Source: Pseudoips prasinana
Lineage: Eukaryota > Arthropoda > Insecta > Lepidoptera > Nolidae
Direction: 5' to 3'
Length of the DNA stretch: 64,000 nt
NCBI GenBank assembly: GCA_951640165.1
Contig: OX621264.1
Span: 8,313,001 to 8,377,000, forward strand
The notes beneath the pieces were generated by a model. It saw only the letters and a list, made by a program, of their open reading frames with translations, was not told the origin of the DNA and did not search any database. Made by a program: the position numbers and the translations under genes. Below are positions 41,322 through 51,609 of this stretch, piece after piece (position 1 is the stretch's first letter; each line of letters begins with the position of its first letter).

Positions 41322-41603
41322 ATGCTTTTTGTTAAATGTTTTTTATAGTCGTTTTTTTACATTGATAAAACAATATAGTAATGTATTATAAGTATTTGCA
41401 ATAAATTAATAAGGTGAAGGAGGCAAAATACGACAGATGTTTTTAAAGGAAAATGTTGTTCGGTTGGTAGTTAGTTATTCATGTTGGAGCGAGGTTCCTA
41501 ACAGGATAAACTACTGTTTATAATTCTTAATAAGTAAATAACGTAGGTACCTATAAGTCAGCAGTACCTAATAATAGCCACAATACATAAATATATACTA
41601 ATA

Positions 41604-41846
41604 CTAGCGGCCCGGTACGTGCTTCGCTACGCTTTTAAGTATTAGTACAAATTGTTTGTATATATGGGAGTATAGAAAGATGTTGATTTTACACTTTTTC
41701 AAGACTTTTTTTAAATTTTCTCTACGTACAAACCTTCCCTGGATTTCCACGAATAATTCAAGACCAAAATTAGCCAAATCGGTAAAGGCGTTGTTGAGTT
41801 ATAATATTACAACGAAAAGTGGCATTGATTTATATATATATATATA
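41604..41846 (-). mobile_element. Helitron H4, minus strand
   Basis: CTAGCGGCCCGGTACGTGCT, TCGCTACG (3' hairpin end), CACTTTTTCAAGACTTTTTT, TTCCACGAATAATTCAAGAC, AAAGTGGCATTGATTTATAT, right end TATATAGA. Same family as 60772-60993. Confidence 0.75.
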
Positions 41847-42093
41847 GATTATAAAGAGGTAACGTTTGTGAGTTTGTGACGTTGTAAGGGGTAATCTCTG
41901 GATCTACGCAACCGATTTTCAAAGTTAATTCACCAATAGAAAGCTACGTTATTGTAGAGTGTCATAGGCTATGAAAATATCCAAAGTTAATAACGCCTCT
42001 TTACAAACTTGAATAATGTAATCCAAGTTGCGGGACAAACGGGCAGGGACAAAAATATTTATAACGCGGAACGAAGTCCGCGGGCACTGCTAG
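41847..42093 (+). mobile_element. Helitron H5
   Basis: TTATAAAGAGGTAACGTTTG, GTAATCTCTGGATCTACGCA, ACCGATTTTCAAAGTTAATT, then hairpin CGCGGAACGAAGTCCGCG and GGCACTGCTAG|T. It abuts H4 end to end. Confidence 0.75.
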
Positions 42094-42174
42094 TAATGTT
42101 ATAAACTAATAGGCTCTTGGGCGAATTTAGACCACAGCGGTCATTCTTAGCGGAGTCTAGCCAACGCGCAACGA

Positions 42175-42480
42175 CGGTGATATCAGAGAAATGTCTACGA
42201 ATAATGTTAAAATAACTATAAACGCCTAATTGTGTTGGAGGGCTTACTACAAACCTTCTGATAATTTAAGTCACAAAACGGCTTGGGATTGAGTCGCTCT
42301 GATTTAATTTATTTGTGGCAGTGTTTTTCAGTAGCTGCCACGTCATGCACTGCACGGCAGGGTAAATAAAATTGACGATTGTATCACACAAGTGTGAGAT
42401 CAGATTATTTAAGTGACAAAACGGCTTGGCATTGATTCGCTCTAAATGAACACATTCAAGTACAATGTAATTTTATGTTA
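42175..42480 (+). mobile_element. CR1/Jockey-like LINE 3' fragments (two)
   Basis: GATATCAGAGAAATGTCTAC, GGCTTACTACAAACCTTCTG, CAAAACGGCTTGGGATTGAG, then TGTTTTTCAGTAGCTGCCAC, followed by a second partial copy at about 42405 (TTTAAGTGACAAAACGGCTT, GGCATTGATTCGCTC). Related to 35004-35500. Confidence 0.65.
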
Positions 42481-42593
42481 AATAAATAAATAAAAAAGGT
42501 TTTGATTCATGTAGACTTTAAAAAAGCGCTTGTAAATAGTCAGAACATGTTTGTAGTAATATAGTTGTATACATTATTATTTCTAGTAACATA
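42481..42593 (+). repeat. Dispersed repeat D, left part (interrupted)
   Basis: AAATAAATAAAAAAGGTTTT, CATGTAGACTTTAAAAAAGC, GTCAGAACATGTTTGTAGTA, TTATTTCTAGTAACATA; continues at 45236 with GATATTTAGGTACACATTGT. Confidence 0.85.
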
Positions 42594-43182
42594 CCCAAGC
42601 AGCAAAATTATCCTATAGTGCAGACGTTATAGGACTCCAGCACTTTTAATGTTCTCTTAAGGGTTCTAGTTTTTGCTGCATCGTTTATAATAGCAAGCAT
42701 GGAGTTAGTTGGGCCTTATAGTATATCTCCTCCTATAAATTAACTTATAATTATTTATAGGCCGAAATTAAAGGTCAAATATAAGCTTGGGTGACCTATA
42801 AAAGTATCGCGAGGGTGTAAACGCACTCAAGAGCAGATAAACTGGTAAGCTATGCTTATAACTACTAACAAGAACCATTATAGAACCACTATAAGTAAAG
42901 TACACCAATAAGAGTGATAAACAGAACTAAACATTCTGGATACTATTTGCATTTATTACTTGGTTTTATAAGGGTTTATAAATTTACTTTACAGAACAAT
43001 TATCAGTAAAATGGAGCGGTTATATAGTGGTATAAACCAATATCATTATAATCTTAACACGCTTATAAAGGTTTAATATAATATACTTAGTATCCAAAAC
43101 TATATCCGTGGTGTCCTGAATAAGAAAACATTGGTTTATAATGGTCTTGCAAATTCTGTTATAGTCTCAGTACGGATATTTT

Positions 43183-43730
43183 GATTTTGTTGAATCGTAG
43201 AAATAAGAGAAGGTTCCGTACAAAATTGTTATTGTGAAAATTTAAGACAAAATGTTAATTTTAATGATTCTGCACAAAAAAACGTTTAATCGATAAAAGC
43301 AATTTTAAATGTAGACTTGGAAGATTGTGTTAGTGAGGAACCTGTACAAGAAGATGAATGCGATATTGAAAACTATTCCAATTTTCAACTACATAGCGAT
43401 CTTAGAAAATGGGCTGTAGAATACAATACGACATGCGGCATTCAATTCTTTATTAGATTTTGTTGAATCGTAGAAATATGAGAAGGTTCCGTACAAAATT
43501 GTTATTGTGAAAATTTAAGACAAAATGTTAATTTTAATGATTCTGCACGAAAAAACGTTTAATCGATAAAAGCAATTTTAATTGTAGACTTGGAGGATTG
43601 TGTTAGTGAGGAACCTGTACAAGAAGATGAATGCGATATTGAAAACTATTCAAATTTTCAACTACATAGCGATCTTAGAAAATGGGCTGTAGAATACAAT
43701 ACGACATGCGGCATTCAATTCTTTATTAGA
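43183..43730 (+). pseudogene. Tandemly duplicated coding fragment (LRKWAVEYN motif)
   Basis: Two head-to-tail units of about 272 bp (43183-43454, 43455-43730), almost identical. Each contains, on the plus strand, DLEDCVSEEPVQEDECDIEN, then YSNFQLHSDLRKWAVEYN. A +1 shift then gives RHAAFNSLLEILNKC in the second unit. An LRxWAxxxNIxHxALxxLLxIL pattern recurs in the N-terminal region of many insect transposon-encoded or DUF4806-associated proteins (my recollection). Frameshift in both units means it is broken. Confidence 0.6.
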
Positions 43731-43885
43731 AATTTTGAATAAATGTATTTGTTAAGTTTGTTTCAAATTCTTCAAGTTCTCTTAGATTTCTTATAACATG
43801 TCTACATCTACGTCTTCTTGCTTTCTTGTAACGGTCATTGGATGTACGAGTTTAATTCATTCTGAATCTCTCTTCGATACAGCAC

Positions 43886-44254
43886 TCAACACATGTTAGT
43901 TTGTATTTCATAAAGTGCATTTTGATTTGATATGATGGTTTTAATGTCTTCTTTGATTGACTTTACTTCATGTTGAAGTTGTGGAATTTGACCATCCTCA
44001 ACAGGCTGTATTTGGTTATCCGTGTTGTAAAGAACGAAATGTTGAGCATTTAAACTGACACCTGACAGTGTTTCTTCTGCTTCTGCTATGACAAGTTGAG
44101 GGTTTTGCGCGACAAAAGAAGATACAGGTAAAATTGCTGAACCGGATTGAATGGTAGCCGAGTTTTGTTGTAAATGAAGTGATCTTGTAGTATTTGAACG
44201 AGTATCTTCTCGAGAGACCGTTGGCATCTCACTAATTTGGTCTTGATCACGATT
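43886..44254 (-). pseudogene. Spliced-looking exon of unknown protein
   Basis: A minus-strand acceptor (TTTATTGTTTCACAG) lies just before 44254. It opens a frame NRDQDQISEMPTVSREDTRS ... FVLYNTDNQIQPVEDGQ ... LQHEVKSIKEDIKTIISNQN ending in a stop at 43886. The C-terminal 30 residues look like a short coiled coil. The hydrophobic 'start' further upstream (44317-44255) is most simply intron read-through, not a signal peptide. Function unknown; sits inside the TIR element and may be a captured gene piece or the element's own second gene. Confidence 0.45.
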
Positions 44255-45235
44255 CTGTGAAACAATAAACCAAGTTAGCAAGGAAAAGCACAAAAATAGA
44301 AGTAGAAAATATTTCAAACAATTTTTAAAGCTTGAAAATCCCTTTTAGTTAAAAAGCTATCGACGTCCAGAAACATTACCATTTTCACACCTGACACCTA
44401 AACAAAAATATGAAAATAAGACATCGGTACCTAATAATAACATAGAGTAACATTACAATATTTGCGGAACTCTAATTCCAAACAATATGGCCAAGCAATA
44501 GTTCTGATATTTACCATTTTTAAACAAAGTACGCCTATAACGGTTTGTTAATGTATTTGGGAAGACCAAGTTTGTCAAGATGGCGACTTTTCGTTGTATG
44601 TCTTACTGAAACCAACATTATTTTAAAATTCAACTTAATGAAAACGTGAATTTAGAGGGGCGTTTAAAAATTTTGACAAAAAACTTATTATACTTCACCG
44701 AAAATATACCTGCGCCATGCACATTCAAACACGGCTTCACTTATTGTTAACTAACACCCTACTCTTATTCTAGATAATATTTATTATAAAAATATAATAA
44801 CTTACCTTTATCAATATTAATTAATCTTTACAAATGTGCATAGCAACATTCACCAATTCACATCACTTTGTATGAGCTTGTAAGATATTCACTGTGTATG
44901 TTATTGTCGTGTTTGGTTCCATTTAGCGCTCATAGTTAGCTTCGCGAGAGCAAATAGTTCTACGTGGTCTAACTATAAGGTTACTATTGTCGTGATTGGT
45001 TCCATTAAGCGCTGATAGTTGGCTTCGCGGGAGAAAATAGTTTTACATAGTCCAACTATATGGCCGTTATTGGTCAAAATGGTATTCACCAAGTGTACTA
45101 TAGATATTTAATTAGCTAAAATACGCCTATAAATTGGGCCCTTTTCCGTGGTTATAATTGCTTAATATTCCGTTATAGTCCTAATGAAATGGTGATTCCA
45201 GGACAATTACTAGACCACATTTTGCTGCTTGGGTA

Positions 45236-45362
45236 GATATTTAGGTACACATTGTATGAAAACATTAATAAAATTTATTTTATTATAGCATTGATATTTA
45301 GCTAGCTCGTATCAAGTTATTGTCAAGAGATTATGTTTAATTATTTGGTTTAAGTCTAATAT
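45236..45362 (+). repeat. Dispersed repeat D, right part
   Basis: GATATTTAGGTACACATTGT, ATGAAAACATTAATAAAATT, TAGCTAGCTCGTATCAAGTT, GTCAAGAGATTATGTTTAAT; completes the copy begun at 42481. Confidence 0.8.
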
Positions 45363-45554
45363 TTTTACTACATATTGTCAATGGTTCTGTCTATATTAAG
45401 GTATTATTATTATGACGGACCTTGTGCTAATAACGACGGTCGCGCTTTAATGCTACCACCGGATCCAATGCGCCCCAACTGAGAAGACCCAGCGAAACAG
45501 ACTCAGGAGGTTCATCTACTACCGGTTTCAACACGACCCAGTTAAGAACTAAAT

Positions 45555-45640
45555 ATCTTGAAAAAGGATTCCTATTGATTTTTTGGCAGTGTTTCTCAGT
45601 AGCTGCCACGTCATGCACTGCACAATAGGGTAAAAACTGT
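45555..45640 (+). mobile_element. CR1/Jockey-like LINE 3'UTR fragment
   Basis: AAAGGATTCCTATTGATTTT, GGCAGTGTTTCTCAGTAGCT, GCCACGTCATGCACTGCACA, ATAGGGTAAA. Confidence 0.55.
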
Positions 45641-45724
45641 TTTTAGAGAACCTATGTGTGTTACACCAGAGCAGAATACCCGCGTTCCTGGGACTCTTCT
45701 TTCGCGTTTATAATATTAGTAGGA

Positions 45725-46063
45725 TATACCTCGATAATTACACCAGGGTCAGGACAAACTGATATATTCATGCACACAAATATCTGTCCTGGGTGGAAAT
45801 AGAACCTACGACGGTCACCGTAGCCTAGTTGGTAGTGCTCCTACCTACGAAGCTGGTGGTCCTGGGTTCGAATCCCGTAAGTGCAAATATTTGTGCGATG
45901 AGCACGAATATTTGTTTCTGAGTCATGGATGTTTTCTATGTATATAAGTATACATCTGTCTATATAAGTATGTATATCGTCGCCTGGTACCCATAGTACA
46001 AGCTTTGCTTAGTTTGGGGCTAGGATGATCTGTGTGACATCGTCCCTAGATATTACTATTACC
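45725..46063 (+). mobile_element. SINE S1, complete plus copy, beside an S2 fragment
   Basis: 45813-46063 is S1: GGTCACCGTAGCCTAGTTGG (A box), CTGGGTTCGAATCCCGTAAG (B box), GTGCGATGAGCACGAATATT, TTGCTTAGTTTGGGGCTAGG, TGTGACATCGTCCCTAGATA, tail TTACTATTACC. 45725-45812 is a reversed S2 piece (TTACACCAGGGTCAGGACAA, CAAATATCTGTCCTGGGTGG). Confidence 0.8.
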
Positions 46064-46693
46064 TGTGGCGTGAAATCCAAGACTGGCCTGTCAACCTTCG
46101 GGCTATGCTAGTTACTTTGATTGGTATACTGTCTAACTAAGCAGGTCTTCATTATTGTAGTAATGTGCACTCTCTATTCTCATAATTCGAAATGACGGCT
46201 ATACAACACGACCGGGGAAACATCAGGCAGAATGCAGACATCTTGACGTGCTCTTCAAGAATGTAAAGACCCCCTTAACGTTGGTTGACTCATATATCTG
46301 TGGTTTTGTCTCAATATCACACCTTCGTGATGAATAAGACACCCAACTTGGCTATTATTACAGCCAGCTCATGATAATCGGTCTGGTCAAACTAGCTATT
46401 CGGTTTTGAACTTTGTCACTCAGATAACAGAGTCTCTTACAGCTTAAGTGATATTGTTAATTAGGTCATTCAGTTCGTGTTCGCTCTTCTTGTAAAAACA
46501 AACTACGGTGAAGTCGCCGCTGTCACATCGATAGAAACAATGATTTGAAAATGTATGGAAATAAGGTCTATTTATAGTTGAGGGCTATAACAAGGATTCT
46601 TTTTAGGACCGATTTGAACATAGGCGTTAACTTCTACGAAATTGGAATACGAACGTTAACAAATACAAGAAAAGATTAAAGATATGTTTTTAT

Positions 46694-46818
46694 CTACCGC
46701 TTCATCATCATCATCATATCAGCCGAAAGACGTCCACTGCTGGACAAAGGCCTCCCCCAAAGATCTCCACGATTGCCGGTCTTGCGCTATCCGCATCTAG
46801 CGATTTCCAGTGACCCGA
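46694..46818 (-). mobile_element. RTE-type LINE 3' tip
   Basis: ATCATCATCATCATATCAGC, CGAAAGACGTCCACTGCTGG, CCGGTCTTGCGCTATCCGCA; ends in AGTGACCCGACCAC. Confidence 0.8.
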
Positions 46819-49577
46819 CCACTTATGTATATGAAAATAAACCTTATGAAAACAAATATCCGTATTTTTATTTCCAATTTTATGATGATTCTTAACAATT
46901 AGGTATTATAAAGGTTTTACGTTATTTAAATTACACTTTGTACGTTGTAGGCTGCCTTTACTTAACTATGGGTGACTGAACCCATACAAAAATTAAATTA
47001 AGGTCGCAATGTCGTACCATCATTGAATATTCTGCCACATACATACATACCTACTTACGTATTTAGCAGCACGCGCTCGATACATGATATGTTACCTTGA
47101 ACTTAGTTCCCCAAATATCCATTAATAAAAATGGTTTCGTAACAAAATGTCCGACAAGAGTCGACGAATTATTTTCAATTACACGCAGGTAGATCTCTAG
47201 TACTAACTGACCATTACATAACAACATCTAGCAAAAAAAAAAGACATTTGTCTTTGCTTTCTTTCTTCTCTCGACATAACGTAGGCTAAACTAATGATTT
47301 TACTCTTGACTGAATCGAGAATAACAGACTTAAAATAATTACGTAACGGTTATCCAATGACGTCATTAACGTGATGTAAGCTACGTCACTTTATGTAATA
47401 GCCTAGGTGCTAGTGATGTACTGTTAGGTATTTATGGTTATTGTAATGTAGACCCAAAGAGTACTATCGGCGCCTCGTCAGTTTTCACACTTGTATTACG
47501 GAAACTGCCCTGTATTAAATGCGTGTCCATACTCCACAGACAGGATTTTCATTGCCTGAACAATCAATGGTGTATTTATCGCAATCAATGAAACATTGAC
47601 GATGATTCATGAGTTTTGTAGGTCACCATGACCTTTGAATGTAAAGTATTATATAGTCAGACCGATTAGAGACTGAATCACGCTTCACGAGATAATTTTT
47701 TTAAATACTTACTCCAGTAAACTACATCGCCTCCATGTCGCTAATTTGATTCGTACCTATCGATGAAATACCTTCTCTTCTAAATCAAGCGAGCGTCCCG
47801 CATCATAAGAATGCGCCAAATGACCCTGAATAACCCCACCTTATAGATTTCCACGCCAAAGTAGAGGGTCGACCTACAAAGGGCTGTTTGTGGTTTAAAA
47901 CAATGTGAGATCATTTTAAATGTCATGTTAAAAAAAAGAGGTTACTCTAATTACCAATTAGAAGTAGTAGGCAAACATATTTTTCCCTTGTTTTCCTCTT
48001 ATATCCCTCATTAAAAAAGAGTCGGACATATTAAAAAGAATCTCTCATTCCCTTAATTAAACAATAAATTTTAGGTTAAGAGGTCAGTAGTGATTTTCAG
48101 ATAGAACTAACTATTGTAATATAACTTTGTCTTATTTTCTTTGGACCTTTAGTATGTTGGTCTTCTCCAAGACTGACTAATGACATTGGTAAGTATGGTG
48201 AGTTCTATATAGTCACAAGCACCATCCCTTTTTTACATGTTTACAGACTAATAGGCTTTTAATGCTTCACTTGTGGTTTGTCATAGAGAAAGAGTTGTAG
48301 TCTATCCATAAAGTGAAGCTACTGATAGAAAATGGATTAAAACAGCAAAGTAGGTATGAGAAGATCTCTTGTAAATGTACTGTAAATGGTATTATTTTGT
48401 GCAACTAATTTTCAAAGTCATTCCACAAGTAATAAAGATACAATATACCTGTAATGTTCAACAATTTATCCTATAACATGTTAGCTAATATTTTTTTAAT
48501 GGCAGCTTCATACATGAATAATAAGTTTTTTAAGAGACTATTTTCAAAGCATCATTCATGAAATATTAAAATTGATTCCAAAACAAAAGGAAAATCACAT
48601 AGGTTTCATTCAGGTCATTTTCTTTAGTACTCTTGAGTTATATTGTGGGATTTGACATAATATTATTTTTTTAATTTTACTTTAGATTTTTAAGCGGTCC
48701 AAATGTGTATGATGTTACTCCTTGAGTATTCTTGTAATTATCAACTTGTTTCATGTAAATTAAAAGTGTGTCTACAAATTAACACATGTTTAAAAGCTGG
48801 ACCTGGAAATCAAAGATTAAATAAATGAAATCTATAGGTAATAAAGGCAAAAATTAAAGAAAAGTCATCAATTATTTTGTTTTAACATTTAATTTCTAGA
48901 ATAATCACTCTGAGCATGAATTTTTCGCCCAAAAAAACTCACACCGAGCACAGATGTTCACAGACAACAGGCCTGCATTGACAACAGCTTACAAGTCATC
49001 TACTGATCTTGATTGCAAATGAACTACATTGAATAGCACTTTTTAAAAGTGGACTAAAATTAATTCCTACTAGGTCACCATGCACACATACATCACTTTT
49101 ACATACTGCATTGTTACATAACAGCTTTCAATCTCATGATTCTGAATTTCGAAGTGTCACAGCATGAAAATTTCCAGTATGAAATAAAAGGTATCTCTCC
49201 CGAATGCCACGGGTTCAATAATGATTGAATAACCACTTTACATTGTGTGAAAATCTACTTTGCCCACAGTAACCACTTAATTCAAGTTTGTTCCAACATT
49301 CAAATAGGTTTATTCTTAACTAGGCCAACCTTGGCCCGAAACATTGAACAAAATGGGGTTACATAACACACTGGCTGAAAAAGTGAACATTGGCAATCAC
49401 TATATTTATAGAATGTCTAAATTCAAATAAAAGAAATGTCTGAATTCAAATAATAGAATATCAGCAGTGTTATGCAACTGTCAAATGTTTCAGTCAGGGC
49501 AAGCCAAGCGTTATGTAATAGCAAATAATTACTAAGTTCAATAAAACAATATAATGTTGGAATTTGTGTATAACGCT
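46819..49577. other. Repeat-poor AT-rich stretch downstream of the translocase gene
   Basis: No ORF of note and no match to the window's repeat families across about 2.8 kb. CRE-like ATGACGTCAT lies near 47357. The long minus-strand 3'UTR of the translocase gene could reach into its right part, but the nearest good poly(A) signal is at 49578. Confidence 0.5.
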
Positions 49578-49583
49578 TTTATT
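49578..49583 (-). terminator. Poly(A) signal of the ADP/ATP translocase gene
   Basis: AATAAA on the minus strand (TTTATT on plus), 127 bp past the stop codon. Distance and exact hexamer fit a short 3'UTR; further signals downstream cannot be excluded. Confidence 0.65.
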
Positions 49584-49709
49584 TAACTAAAATAAGTTAC
49601 TAGATTAAATTCCGCGTCTAATAATACATGATTTAAGGGAGTGGCTACCTGTGGTGATTTGGAATCACAATTAATAGTAATTATGGTAACATTTATTCTT
49701 ACATTAAAT

Positions 49710-50612
49710 TTAGAGAAGTTTCTTGATCTCATCGTATAAGACGAGTACGAAGGCGCCTCCGGTTCCTCTGAGGACGTTGGAGAAGGCTCCCTTGAAGAAG
49801 GCGCTGCCACCCTCTGTCTTGGCGATGGTGGCCCAGCAGTGGATTGTGTTCTTGTAGAGGATGTCGCCCTTGGCGCGGCCAGACTGCATCATCATTCGCC
49901 TGCGCACGGTGTCGAAGGGATAGGACATGATACCGGCTACGGTGGTGACGGTTTGGGCGATGGCCCAGCTGATCACGATGGGCGTGTTCTTGGGGTCGGG
50001 GAGCATACCACGCGCCGTGTCGTAGAATCCGAAGTATGACGCGCGGTAGATGATGATACCCTGTACGGATACTCCGAAACCTCTGTACAGACCAATCAGG
50101 CCATCGGACTTGAAGATTTTGGAGAGGCAGTTTCCGAGACCACTGAACTCGCGCTGGCCGTCTCCCTTGCCGACATCGGCGGCGAGACGGGTACGGGCGA
50201 AGTCGAGCGGGTACACGAAGCATAGGGATGTAGCTCCGGCGGCACCACCGGAGGCGAGGTTACCGGCGAACCAACGCCAGAACTGCGTGTTCTTGTCAAC
50301 GCCACCAAGGAATACCTGCTTGTACTTGTCCTTGAAGGCGAAGTTGAGCGCTTGCGTGGGGAAGTACCTGATGACGTTGGCGAGATTACCACGCCAGAAG
50401 GAGGAGAAGCCCTGCTCTTTGGGAATGCGGACGAAGGCGTCGACGATGCCCTTGTAGCGCTGGTCCGCGGCGATCTGCTTGCTCACATGCTGTACCTGGA
50501 GCAGGAGTTTCACGCGCTCGATGGGCGCTACGGCGGTCTTGGACACGGCGGCAGACACGCCACCGGCGATAAAGTCCTTCGCGAACGCGACCGGATCGGC
50601 GAGGTTCGACAT
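49710..50612 (-). CDS. Ant: ADP/ATP translocase (mitochondrial adenine nucleotide carrier)
   Basis: 300-aa inner-mitochondrial-membrane carrier that exchanges matrix ATP for cytosolic ADP. Three mitochondrial-carrier repeats are visible, each with the PX(D/E)XX(R/K) signature: PIERVK at residues 30-35, PLDFAR at 135-140, PFDTVR at 232-237. The diagnostic nucleotide-carrier motif RRRMMM is at 237-242. Six membrane spans are expected, and the length is normal for the family. The coding region is one uninterrupted exon. I chose the ATG at 50612 (context CAAAATGTCG, protein starts [14 protein letters not shown]); an in-frame TTG three codons upstream is not needed. Divergent from TAF10. GC-rich, codon-biased coding sequence contrasts with its AT-rich surroundings, consistent with high expression. 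No inactivating change, so functional rather than a processed pseudogene; fly homologs are called sesB/Ant2. Confidence 0.97.
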   Translation of the reverse strand: MSNLADPVAFAKDFIAGGVSAAVSKTAVAPIERVKLLLQVQHVSKQIAADQRYKGIVDAFVRIPKEQGFSSFWRGNLANVIRYFPTQALNFAFKDKYKQVFLGGVDKNTQFWRWFAGNLASGGAAGATSLCFVYPLDFARTRLAADVGKGDGQREFSGLGNCLSKIFKSDGLIGLYRGFGVSVQGIIIYRASYFGFYDTARGMLPDPKNTPIVISWAIAQTVTTVAGIMSYPFDTVRRRMMMQSGRAKGDILYKNTIHCWATIAKTEGGSAFFKGAFSNVLRGTGGAFVLVLYDEIKKLL

Positions 50613-51609
50613 TTTGTTCAAATAGGTGGGTGCTCACTCGGTAATTACCTCGCGGAACGAGGTGGAATCTACACACACGGAATGGAAAGATACACGAAAC
50701 ACGAACCCCTGATTTAATAATCAGGAGATTTAGAGTAATTTCGTGATCACGGGAGCACAGGGGGTAGGTGTGTGCCTTTTTTGAAATTCGATCGATCACG
50801 TTCTCTCGCAGTTCTGCCCGGAGGAGCGGCGTAAAAGAAGGAAGGAAGGGGCAGATGTTGCCAACCACACGGAAAAGCACCACGAGGTCAGGATAACCAT
50901 TATAAGAAATAAAAATCTCCCCAAAATTCTAAAAATAAAATCATAGTTTTCGTCATATATCTTATTAGTGCGCTTGAATTTACGCGTGAAAAAATAATTT
51001 TATACATAAATACAGCTACCAAAATGCAAATCATAATTATATACGTAAAATTTTAATGCTAAAAACAATATTACTACATCTTAACATGTAACTCTATATG
51101 AGAATAGTTTTAATGATATTTTAATGACAAAGATGGTATATTTCTAATGGTTCCCGAATAAAACAAAAATAGGCCAAGCTAAAATAATTACCCAAGGTAT
51201 ATCAATAAAAGCAATATTTAGGGTAAATCATTTTGAAATAGGAACACATGAATGACGTGCACAATTTGCGTTTTATTATTGTTTTCTGCAACATGTTACA
51301 ATTACTATTTTCACCATTTAATGAATTAAACGTCTAGTAATTAATAAGTCTCTGATGTTGATATTACGGAATTGTAAGGTTATTTCGGACTATGTTCTTA
51401 TAACTAATAAGAAACATATTTTATTAGGTATGGAAAACATTTAAAAAGCTATCAATAACAAAACGTGTTCAGGTTAGCCAACCGGGCTCTCAATGACATT
51501 TGATTGTTAAAAATTATCTACATTATCTGTGGCAACGTAAGTAAAGTGATTCGTGAAGTTTGTTTTTTGTTTATTTTATTATTAGTTTGAATTAATTGTT
51601 TACAGCGCG
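50613..51609. promoter_or_regulatory. Divergent intergenic region of translocase and TAF10
   Basis: About 1 kb between the two start codons. Next to the translocase ATG lies a GC-richer block (50613-50880, with CGTTCTCTCGCAGTTCTGCC and CCGGAGGAGCGGCG on plus), probably its 5'UTR and core promoter. No TATA box is obvious. 50890-51500 is very AT-rich with no repeat recognised. A possible 69-bp 5'UTR intron of TAF10 (CAAC|GTAAGTAAAG ... TTGTTTACAG|CG) spans 51537-51605. Confidence 0.5.

Larger units (their letters stand above)
42594..45233. mobile_element. 2.6-kb TIR transposon with TA target duplication and gene fragments
   Basis: 15-bp inverted ends CCCAAGCAGCAAAAT / ATTTTGCTGCTTGGG. The uninterrupted repeat D at 38493-38738 (reverse) reads TAGTAACATAGATATTTAGG; here it is TAGTAACA-TA|CCC...GGG|TA-GATATTTAGG, giving TA as the duplicated target. 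Both sides inside the ends are crowded with short CTATAA/TTATAG-type motifs (for example CCTATAAATTAACTTATAAT), a likely subterminal repeat array. Interior holds a 272-bp tandem duplication with coding traces and a spliced-looking exon on the minus strand. No DDE transposase seen; superfamily not assigned. Confidence 0.9.

Noticed and set aside
44255..44317. Signal peptide MKYFLLLFLCFSLLTWFIVS
   Set aside because: A consensus acceptor (TTGTTTCACAG) lies at its end; the hydrophobic stretch is best read as T-rich intron.
45813..45890. tRNA gene
   Set aside because: A and B boxes are present but the acceptor stem does not pair, and the same head recurs with a common SINE body at five other sites.
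49729..50223. Long ORFs overlapping the translocase in other frames and on the plus strand
   Set aside because: GC-rich coding shadows with Arg/Pro/Ser-biased peptides and no known family.
50613..50621. TTG start giving a 303-aa translocase
   Set aside because: The ATG at 50612 gives the family-standard N-terminus and a good start context.
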